Under the pieces are notes generated by a model. It searched no databases. It had not been told where the DNA came from and was given only the letters and a program-made list of their open reading frames with translations. This document shows positions 52,201 to 58,559 of a DNA stretch of 64,000 nt, in pieces. The stretch's first letter is position 1, and every line of letters starts with the position of its first letter. The translations under genes and the position numbers were made by a program. Location: NCBI RefSeq assembly GCF_000237925.1, contig NC_031495.1:27782679-27846678 (forward strand), in the 5' to 3' direction. The DNA comes from Schistosoma mansoni. Its lineage: Eukaryota > Platyhelminthes > Trematoda > Strigeidida > Schistosomatidae.

Positions 52201-53871
52201 AAATGACCCATTAGTGGATTATCGACGGTTTAAATAACTTATCGAAGTGTTTAATGAAATTACTATCTAAACAGCGACTATGAAGAAAACGTTTGCTCGG
52301 AAAACTTCCTTACAAGCATTTAGAAGAAACGAAGTTTTAGATAACTTGACGGGCTATTGAAGTTTTGAATGGAAGACTATCATGAATGAAACAACCGTAC
52401 TAACCACTTCAGAAAAGGATGTCAAGATTTACGAGATACTTGAGTAATCGATTTGAGTTACTAGCACAATAATTTTGTGCAACTCATGATCAACCAATGT
52501 GACCTTTAATAATCAATGTCCATTGGTGTAAAATCAGATTGAAAGATAGCTATGGTAGGTCAAATTAAGATGCAGCGACAGTCCATGCAGTTATTAAGTA
52601 TTGGTCAAAAAGGGTCAAGAGATGCAGACTACTAGCTAAGATCCTGAGGGACAATCATGACCACTGTTTAGAAGCAATTCGCAACATCGTTTAAAATCAG
52701 TTGCGATGGAGCAGACAAAACACAACCCTGTCAAATTCTTTTTAATTTCTAGCTTTAATATTACTTAAGTTTATATACTTCTTTCTTTTCGGAGCATACT
52801 TTCTAAAACTGGTTGATTTTTAAAAATGCACTAATATCGTTTCAGTTTTTTCAATGTATTGTTTGGTTTCCTCTTTTTATACTGATTTGGTGCGGGAGTT
52901 TATGCCGTTGAACTGTGTCAAATTATATGGTCATCAATAAAACATGTTCAGCTTGTTTGTTGTTATCGAATGCTGTTACTGACTTGGTCTAGGTACTAAG
53001 ATCACCTTTATTTTCTTCCAATCGAGTATATCTTTATTCGAGTGAGATGTGGGATTGCTGTATGAATTGTGTGCTGCATTATGACAGGTCATAATATACT
53101 TCAGAAAATTGACTTTAACAAAAACGTGGATTTTCAGTGCTACACGAACAGCCACAGTAAAACTTGGCACAATTCAAATAGCTGGGAGCATATATGAGAA
53201 ATAAGAAATTTAACGTATACGTTGATTTATGCATTAACAATCTAAACTAACCGTATTGTCAGTAACCAAGTGTGTAATGGTGTCACAAGGCTACTTTCGA
53301 GGAAGCCTATATTCAGATCGCACTTACTCGATCGTACAACTCCACAATCAAATGATAAGCAGACGACTCATAACCAATATGGATATCAACAACGCGATCG
53401 GCTCCTATTTGGGATATATCAACGATCTTCTTGTTTCGTATGTGTTTACGTAGCTGTAATTAAAAAAATATAAGATAAAAATAAGTAAGGACCATTTAAT
53501 TCATATAATTCGTTTTTACATAGGATATGCATTAATTTTAATAAGCGACTTAGTTTACTCACCTTCATGGAAAATCCTGATGGCATGATGTTTTTAGGCC
53601 AGTCAAAATCAGTAATATGTAAGCGTGAGCCAGATTCTAGAAGCAATATCGTCTTGTCGTCGGACTTCGTGCTGAAAGCGAAACATAGCTTCAAAATGAA
53701 TAATTACCTGGCTAGTTTTAGAAGATATGTTTTATTGTCCACATCGTAAATATTATTGACTCTGTAACCCAGTATTCTTTACCAAGAGATTTGTTATTAT
53801 GACTCAGCTTACCGATTTTTTATTTCTGAAACAGATACCATTACATCAAACGTTGTGTACAAAAGCTTCAT
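28176..53871 (-). CDS. NEMF: NEMF / Rqc2 (Tae2) ribosome quality control factor, 20 exons, 1021 aa
   Basis: Exons, 5' to 3': 53871-53813, 53761-53708, 53671-53563, 53453-53328, 47079-46800, 46763-46517, 43892-43817, 43396-43334, 42098-42021, 41101-41054, 40450-40290, 40206-40090, 39274-39211, 38034-37946, 34119-33917, 33774-33524, 32529-32354, 31295-31019, 29784-29355, 28333-28176. They total 3066 bases, in phase throughout, from ATG 53871 to TAA 28178-28176. The order is NFACT-N (about 1-300), coiled coil (about 310-520), NFACT-R (524-640), basic/acidic linker, and NFACT-C (about 915-1015). Known role of the family: binds the 60S subunit with stalled peptidyl-tRNA, helps Listerin ubiquitinate the nascent chain and adds C-terminal Ala/Thr tails. 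Asp9, Asp93 and Arg94 sit where the tRNA-handling residues of yeast Rqc2 and human NEMF lie. The length is close to the human protein (about 1076). No break is seen. Confidence 0.95.
28352..28357 (+). promoter_or_regulatory. Candidate poly(A) signal AATAAA of the CLAMP-type gene
   Basis: AATAAA on the plus strand, 325 bp past the TAA at 28027 and beyond the last NEMF exon. If used, it makes the two transcripts overlap. Confidence 0.35.
29355..29784 (-). CDS. NEMF: NEMF exon 19 (acidic linker and NFACT-C)
   Basis: It opens [17 protein letters not shown], passes through an Asn/Asp/Ser/Glu-rich stretch, then enters NFACT-C with [32 protein letters not shown] and [12 protein letters not shown]. 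Donor gtatga. Confidence 0.93.
31019..31295 (-). CDS. NEMF: NEMF exon 18 (basic linker)
   Basis: A lysine-rich linker. It ends with the conserved [20 protein letters not shown] and [10 protein letters not shown], the motif that precedes NFACT-C in animal NEMF. Confidence 0.92.
32354..32529 (-). CDS. NEMF: NEMF exon 17
   Basis: It starts [15 protein letters not shown], matching the end of NFACT-R (human DESCVWRHQGER), then becomes acidic. Donor gtattc at 32353. A plus-strand open frame over this region is an antisense shadow. Confidence 0.88.
32530..33523 (-). other. NEMF: NEMF intron 16 with a (TA)n tract
   Basis: No nested gene. A pure TA run of about 24 bp lies at 32900-32923. Confidence 0.6.
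33524..34119 (-). CDS. NEMF: NEMF exons 15-16 (NFACT-R)
   Basis: Exon 15 (34119-33917) opens [18 protein letters not shown] and includes [19 protein letters not shown]. Exon 16 (33774-33524) includes [16 protein letters not shown], then [19 protein letters not shown] and [14 protein letters not shown]. This is the best conserved part and by itself identifies the gene. Confidence 0.95.
34505..36720 (-). mobile_element. CR1-clade (SR1-like) LINE in NEMF intron 14
   Basis: It has the same orientation as NEMF. RT pieces are [58 protein letters not shown] (35748-36134) and [11 protein letters not shown] with [12 protein letters not shown] (35353-35646). The part after RT follows at 35298-34783. 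The 3' tail is a TAA/TTA run near 34505-34517. It is 5' truncated at about 36720 and interrupted by stops and frame changes, so dead. Human-style CR1 tails are short repeats like this one. Confidence 0.85.
36721..37945 (-). other. NEMF: Remainder of NEMF intron 14
   Basis: AT-rich, with no recognised feature. Confidence 0.5.
37946..39274 (-). CDS. NEMF: NEMF exons 13-14
   Basis: Exon 13 (39274-39211) encodes [15 protein letters not shown]. Exon 14 (38034-37946) encodes [18 protein letters not shown] and ends ITEVRKPM plus two bases of the Trp codon. This is the second coiled-coil helix leading into NFACT-R. Confidence 0.9.
38035..39210 (-). other. NEMF: NEMF intron 13
   Basis: AT-rich intron with no repeat or nested gene recognised. 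Confidence 0.5.
39445..39941 (+). repeat. ~0.5 kb interspersed repeat, copy 1 (NEMF intron 12)
   Basis: It starts near GCTCTGGTACGGCCGAGAG and ends TACCAATATTTATGTGT. It is almost identical to 45960-46456 over about 0.4 kb and related to 42705-43160 and (inverted) 51310-51835. A 67-codon minus frame occurs in two copies, but I read it as chance within a repeat. The strand sign is arbitrary. Confidence 0.85.
40090..41101 (-). CDS. NEMF: NEMF exons 10-12
   Basis: Exon 10 (41101-41054, 48 bp) encodes [16 protein letters not shown]. Exon 11 (40450-40290) has [20 protein letters not shown]. Exon 12 (40206-40090) has a Ser/Asp-rich loop and then [15 protein letters not shown]. This is the middle of the coiled-coil arm. 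Confidence 0.9.
41102..42020 (-). other. NEMF: NEMF intron 9
   Basis: No repeat or nested gene recognised. The plus frame at 41504-41707 is unconvincing. Confidence 0.5.
42021..43892 (-). CDS. NEMF: NEMF exons 7-9
   Basis: Exon 7 (43892-43817) carries [16 protein letters not shown]. Exon 8 (43396-43334) carries [20 protein letters not shown]. Exon 9 (42098-42021) carries [15 protein letters not shown] and starts the coiled-coil arm. All three match the human protein in order and phase. Confidence 0.9.
42705..43160 (+). repeat. ~0.5 kb interspersed repeat, copy 2, interrupted
   Basis: A diverged copy lacking the first ~130 bp of the unit. Its end is split by the 77-bp LINE tail at 43057-43133. 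Confidence 0.8.
43057..43133 (+). mobile_element. 77-bp 3' end of an RTE LINE with target duplication
   Basis: It reads as the last codons of the RTE ORF ([19 protein letters not shown]), then a TAAG tetramer tail. It is flanked by the 14-bp direct repeat GTACCAATGTTTAT (43043-43056 and 43134-43147). The element is of the 1-2045 type. Confidence 0.85.
43244..43300. repeat. (AT)n-(GA)n microsatellite in NEMF intron 8
   Basis: About 30 bp of AT repeats run directly into about 26 bp of GA repeats, 34 bp from exon 8 (43334). Confidence 0.95.
44590..44780 (+). repeat. Sm-alpha-like SINE unit: tRNA-like head plus ribozyme
   Basis: The tRNA-like head has an A-box-like TAGCTCAGTGG (44601-44611) and a B box GGATCGAATCC (44644-44654), the two-part RNA polymerase III promoter. 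Downstream follows the hammerhead (44691-44735) and a CCACC-rich end. This order is that of the schistosome Sm-alpha family. It is not a functional tRNA, as acceptor and anticodon stems do not close. Confidence 0.8.
44691..44735 (+). ncRNA. Hammerhead ribozyme motif
   Basis: Stem I is ATCTTG (44691-44696) with CAGGGT (44730-44735), six pairs including two G-U. The core is CTGACGA (44697-44703). Stem II is GTGC/GCAC (44704-44707, 44714-44717) around the loop CAAGTA. Then comes GAAA (44718-44721). Stem III is the very short palindrome ACCTAGGT (44721-44728), followed by C at 44729, the expected cleavage site after GGT. All invariant core bases are present. Short stem III is typical of the schistosome satellite hammerheads. 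Confidence 0.85.
45960..46456 (+). repeat. ~0.5 kb interspersed repeat, copy 3 (NEMF intron 6)
   Basis: Nearly identical to 39445-39941. It ends in an AAATA-rich tail (46456-46475), as expected of a non-LTR or SINE-type repeat. Confidence 0.85.
46517..47079 (-). CDS. NEMF: NEMF exons 5-6
   Basis: Exon 5 (47079-46800) starts [20 protein letters not shown] after a TTTTTAG acceptor. Exon 6 (46763-46517) continues [10 protein letters not shown]. The intron between them is only 36 bp (46799-46764), running gtaagtaaat to gatttag. Together they finish most of NFACT-N. Confidence 0.92.
47205..50665 (+). mobile_element. RTE LINE, near full length, degenerate (NEMF intron 4)
   Basis: Antisense to NEMF. 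A 5' region (47205-47560) is followed by the endonuclease with [39 protein letters not shown] (about 48065) and [10 protein letters not shown] (about 48365). The linker has [15 protein letters not shown] and [13 protein letters not shown] (about 49060). The RT has [18 protein letters not shown] (49427), [17 protein letters not shown] and [17 protein letters not shown] (49740), where YADD is changed to YTDD. The C-terminus carries [18 protein letters not shown] (about 50290). The 3' end is an ACTG repeat at 50643-50657. Stops (for example at 47694 and 48537) and frame changes break it into about six pieces. Confidence 0.88.
51310..51835 (-). repeat. ~0.5 kb interspersed repeat, copy 4, inverted
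   Basis: Reverse complement of the unit at 39445-39941, moderately diverged, in NEMF intron 4. Confidence 0.8.
51836..53327 (-). other. NEMF: Upstream part of NEMF intron 4
   Basis: No recognised repeat or exon. Confidence 0.45.
53328..53871 (-). CDS. NEMF: NEMF exons 1-4 (NFACT-N start)
   Basis: Exon 1 (53871-53813) starts [10 protein letters not shown]. Exon 2 (53761-53708) gives [17 protein letters not shown]. Exon 3 (53671-53563) gives [20 protein letters not shown]. Exon 4 (53453-53328) contains IGADRVVD and ends VELYDR before gtaagt. Introns here are short: 51, 36 and 109 bp. The junction of exons 1 and 2 lacks about six residues present in the human protein. Confidence 0.92.
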
Positions 53872-54259
53872 CCTCGCACAAATGTAACGCAACAATTCGT
53901 TTATGCCAACGCTTATTCCTATTTGTCCTCGATCAGATTGAGGTACTCAGAGTCGAATTTGATTAGTAGTTACAGTAGACCTACGACCTATGTTAGTCTT
54001 TGCTAATAAGCTTTTGTGAGTGTTTAGCCTACTCTCGAATAAATCACATGAAGGTGCGGACAAGATTGTGCCGGGTAAAAGGTCCAAATATTTGATGACT
54101 CGGTATCAAAACCCGTATGCCGCGTATTTTTTTGTTCATGGCTTTTTGTGTTATTTATACGAACTAATGATTCGTTTGTACTTGCCTACCCTCTGATTAC
54201 GAATTACAGTGCGATAAGTTCGTTTGTGTCCATCTAGTTCCGTCTGGCTTAAATTGCAC
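53872..54259. other. 5' flank of NEMF
   Basis: This must hold the promoter and 5' UTR, as the ATG at 53871 is only 389 bp from the LTR at 54260. No TATA box or trans-splice acceptor is clear. Confidence 0.4.
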
Positions 54260-54573
54260 TGAAGCGGTAAACAAATCCCCAAAATCAATAGCTTTGTAAG
54301 TGTTCGACATTGGATGCTAACCACATTAGTTTTAATGGACTCACTTAGCTGAAGGCACTCTGTCATGCATCCGTACCAGACCACGAGTAAGAACTCCATG
54401 ATCAACTTCGCAGGCCAGTTTAGATCAGTCACTTCTCGATATATTGATAACCAATCAAATGTATCCTCGGACCTCCTCGCTTCTGACTTTTGATTTCACT
54501 GTGTGGGCAAGATTCAATTATGGAAGGTGTTTCTGGGTAGTGTTGTCAAACTACAATACCTATGGTATCTTCA
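54260..54573 (+). repeat. 5' LTR of the Gypsy fossil
   Basis: A 314-bp LTR from TGAAGCGG to TCTTCA, followed by TTGGTGAG, the expected primer-binding site region. Confidence 0.75.
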
Positions 54574-55082
54574 TTGGTGAGCCCTAAATGATCTGGCGCA
54601 CCAAACGGTAAACTGTGAGTCCATTCATCTTCGGAACTTCATAAATCATTGCTTTACTTTACTTTTCACACATTGTGATATATTTTTTTCCTATTTTTGA
54701 ATATTTTTCCCTCGTTCTTCCCTGTAATTTAAATTAGCTATGATAGAACAGACTCCTAAACTACTTAGGGTCAAGACTCTTACACCACCCTCGTTTCAGC
54801 TAATGCTCTTTTGACCGGACGATATTGAAGCTTGGTTCTGCCACGCAGAGGCCGACTTCTACGAACACGGCATAACCGATCCACGCGCACAACTCCTCAC
54901 GGCAGTAAAGGCACTACCGCGCGAATTCAACAGGAACGTCACACTTAGAATGTTTATTAGTGATGTTTCCGAACCATACGAAACTCTAAAACGGCACATT
55001 TTGAAAAGCAGAAATCTGACCGATCGACAAAAGTTAGATCGACTGCTTGATAAAATCGATCTGAAACATGGCTCAGCAACGG

Positions 55083-55991
55083 AAATGTTGCCAAGAATGA
55101 GAGAAGTAATAGGCCAAAAAACTTTCGATGGTGGATTGTTTAGACAACTTTTCTTATCTAACCTTCTTCAACAGTTGTAAACAGTTCTTGTCTCGTTTCA
55201 AAACAAGGCCGTAGACTAGCTAGCTGCATCTGCAGGTCGCATTTTAGAGATCACCAAATCTGACGTCGAGGTATTTTCAATCAAAGAAAAACCTCAAGTG
55301 ACTCAGGATGACATCACAGAACCGTGTCATGCACTTATACGTATTCCTAGATTTCGTAATGACCATAAACAGTCACATGCCCTGAGAAGAAGCAGACGGA
55401 TAACTCCGACTGTGCTGGTGTCATAACCAGTACGGAAAATCTTCTAGAAATTGCAGAAAACCTTGCAGTTATCCGAAAACAAAATCGACTGGGAGGAAAA
55501 ACATTTCGGGAAACTTCCCAGCCGCGCGTTGTCGGCAACTGTAGCCGCCCAACACAGCCGTCTGTTATGCGTCACAGATGTGATCATGAAAGTTCGCCAC
55601 CTCATCGGTACTGGTGCAGAATTTAGCGTTCTTCCTGCAAATTCTAACGACCGGGTTCACCAATGTGTTTTAAACTTACGGACAGCAAACAGAAAGCCTG
55701 TCGCCACATACAGTAAAAGATATGTTTACCCTAACGTGTATTTACGCAAACCCATTTAATGGATATTTGTTGTTGCAGATGTTTCTGTAAGGATGGCTCG
55801 TTGGTAAACTCAAGCAAGCCTCAAGAAGCCCAGAAAAAGTCGAAGACATTGATTTGGAGCTCCTACAACTACACATCTACCCATCGATACGCACAAACGG
55901 AGGTTAGTAGACGGAAACACTAAGTTATCTGCTCATGTGACTTTTTCCAGCTGCAGATTATGTCCAGTAACAGTTAGGCACACGACAGATC
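55083..55991 (+). repeat. Inverted repeat partner of 23079-23993
   Basis: See 23079-23993. The two partners face each other and enclose both host genes. Confidence 0.85.
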
Positions 55992-56828
55992 CATTCTACT
56001 CTGGAATATAGAAACCGAAAACGAAATTGCCATATGTAACCAGCAATGTTACACGTCACATCACGACTACGGGACAACCTATGTTCTCCGAAGCGAGCCG
56101 ACTGGCTGAGGTTGCGGCCACCAAGCTCATGGCAGAACGGTTTCGCTGGCCTGGTATGAATAAAGGCGTGAGGGAGTGTGCACGCTCCAGTGTAAGCTGC
56201 CAGAAACCTAGGGTGAATAGACGCAACAAATGCCCCCTAGGCTGTTTCACAACTCCCGATGTTCGTTTCGATCAAGTCCACCTAGATTTGACAGGCTATT
56301 TACCAGATTCGATGGGTGCTCTTATTTCTAAACCTGCGTAGACCGTTTCACTCGACAGTCGGAAGCAGTACCCATCAAGGACATTACTGCCGGAGCAGTG
56401 AACCACGCTTTCGTCGAACGATAGGTAGTAAATTTCGGCTGCCCTTCAACCAGCACTACAGACCGCGGATGCCAGTTCGAATCTGGACTTTTTCGCTATC
56501 TGACCACACTACTAGGAATCACTCGCCTCCGAACGACCGCCCAACACCCACAAGCAAACGGGTTGGCAGAACGCTTTCACGGACAACTAAAAGCTTCACT
56601 ATCAGCTGCAAACGTTTCACAGTGGACCGATGCTCTTCCACTCGTCTCACTAGATATTCGCAATGTAGTGAAAGCTGACATTGATTATACTGCAGCCCAA
56701 CTCGTTTATGGAATGACACTTCGACTTCCAGGAGAATTCGTGGATACTTCGTCTTCTTCAATGAACATGGTTTATAATCCAAAATAAGTTTGGCGGAACA
56801 ATAGTCGTCTAGTTACGTATAGACGCGT

Positions 56829-58400
56829 GAATCTCAATCGAAATCAGAACAAGGTGATTGGGGAAACAATGTATCTCTACGTAACTAGACAGTCATTCTT
56901 CAGTCAAACTTAGTTTGGATTATTCAGTTCTAAACAAATAATACCACTCAGTTATTCAACCAATAATCGATCGAACGCACCAATAAATAAGTGTTATTCT
57001 ATCCTTTCTGGATAGATCAAGTAAAAATCCGTTCAAAAGATAATAGTTTGTTGCTGACACAAAGTGTTTCCAATTCCGGAAAAGTGCTCCGATTCACAAT
57101 CAAAACACACGATCCCTGTGTAAGATCCATTTTGAAGGTGAAAATCCCTCCATGTATACACTTGCATTTTCTTCTTACTGGTTTCTTTATTGTACATTAT
57201 TGTTAATCTTTTTGTTGCCATTTGAGACTGTAATGTTTAATTTCATAATAGTTTTCTCAGTTTTCCTATCGCTTTCATTGGGTTTCTATGTTTCTTCTTG
57301 AACTGTATCTAATTTGCTTTAATTGATATTATTCTGGCGGCTACCATATTGATTGTTCCATCTTTGACCGTGTTGATTGATTGGACTGGGTGTTACGGGA
57401 GAACTGAAGACATTTGGCTGATTAAAACCCTTCTACGGTACATCAATTTTACTGTGTTTTTTGGATGTGTTTGTTTTACTTAACCTTTGGACTTGTTTGT
57501 TTATATCATTCTTTTCGGACATTTTGGTTTCTTTTGTCATTGGTTTGGTATTTGGGAGTTTTTGCTCCGGGAACCTACAAAATTGAAGGTTGTTTTGTAA
57601 TTGTTATAATTGTTGTTGTTAGAACGACTTTGGTCGATTATTTGTGAATTGCGAATAAACTTGGTATCTAATTTGGAGTTTTAGTTCTCTTGCCTACTTG
57701 GGTTCGTGATTTGCGAATACCGACGGCCAGTACTTCAGTAGTTGGAACGGGCAAAAACTCATAATTGGACGTAACACTGGGATCGTGCATTTTGGTTGTT
57801 AATTGGAGCACTTTCCCAGAATTGGAAACACTTTGTGTTATAAAGCAACATTTGGAACGCATTTTTACTTGATCTATCCAAGAAGGGTAGAATAACACTT
57901 AATTTCTGGAGAGTTCGGAAATTTTCCTATATTTCTTATCACTTTGCTATTTATTGTAATTTAGATTGATTATTCTGGGAACAATTGTTTGGTTGAATAA
58001 CTGTATGGTAATGTTTGTTTAGGTAAATTTGTATATTTGTATATATGATAAATTTTAGAACCGTTGTCACCCAAACACTTTGTTCTGATTTCGATTGCGG
58101 TGCGTGTGTGTCTTTAAATCCACAATCAGTTATTCATCAGCCAAACCTAGTTTGGATCTTGGGTTTGGATTTTACACCCTGTCAACTCAAGCAACACACT
58201 CAAAGAGATGAACAATCAATATGGTTGCCGCCAAGATTAAATGTCAACTAAAACAACATAGATACAGTTCAGGAAGAAACATAGAAATGGAACATAACAA
58301 TCTCAAATGGCATCAAAAAGACTAAGAAAATGTACACCTAAAGAAACCAATGAGAAAAAGCTGCAAATGTATACATGGATGGATTTTCACATACGAAACC
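56829..58400. repeat. Compound palindromic repeat B'-A-B-A'
   Basis: B' (56829-57110) is the reverse complement of B. A (57112-57390) and B (57782-58100) are the halves of the unit at 9440-10010, here split by a solo LTR. A' (about 58170-58400) is the reverse complement of A. Thus two overlapping inverted pairs share one block. No coding capacity. Confidence 0.75.
57391..57776 (+). repeat. Solo LTR of a second family, 386 bp
   Basis: It begins TGTTACGGG and ends GGACGTAACA, with TGTTAC/GTAACA terminal inversion. It is flanked by the 5-bp repeat CTGGG (57386-57390 and 57777-57781). The unoccupied site is preserved at about 9716-9729. Confidence 0.85.
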
Positions 58401-58559
58401 TTTAGAATGCATCTTGCACCGGCCCGCAAAATCCCTCTATACTACACAAGCCACTTCGATGCCTTTATTCATGGTTCATTCCATAGCATAATCCGCACTA
58501 GAGGAACGAGTAAGACTTACAACAGCACGCCTACCCGACCTGCCTATGTTGATACAAGT

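Larger units (their letters stand above)
54260..56790 (+). mobile_element. Gypsy-type LTR retroelement fossil, partial
   Basis: Same family as 61243-64000. Parts seen are the 5' LTR (54260-54573), gag (about 54740-55440), protease region (about 55450-55990), a linker, and integrase with GMNKGVRECARSSVSCQKP (about 56150) and the core to about 56790. Reverse transcriptase, RNase H and a 3' LTR are not seen. It is broken at several points. The stretch 55083-55991 is near-identical to the minus-strand fossil at 23079-23993. Confidence 0.85.

Noticed and set aside
54151-54432. Recurring frame with VSIQCRTLTKLLILG seen at five places
   Set aside because: It is the translated antisense strand of the Gypsy LTR (6374, 19325, 24026, 54260, 61243), not a gene family.
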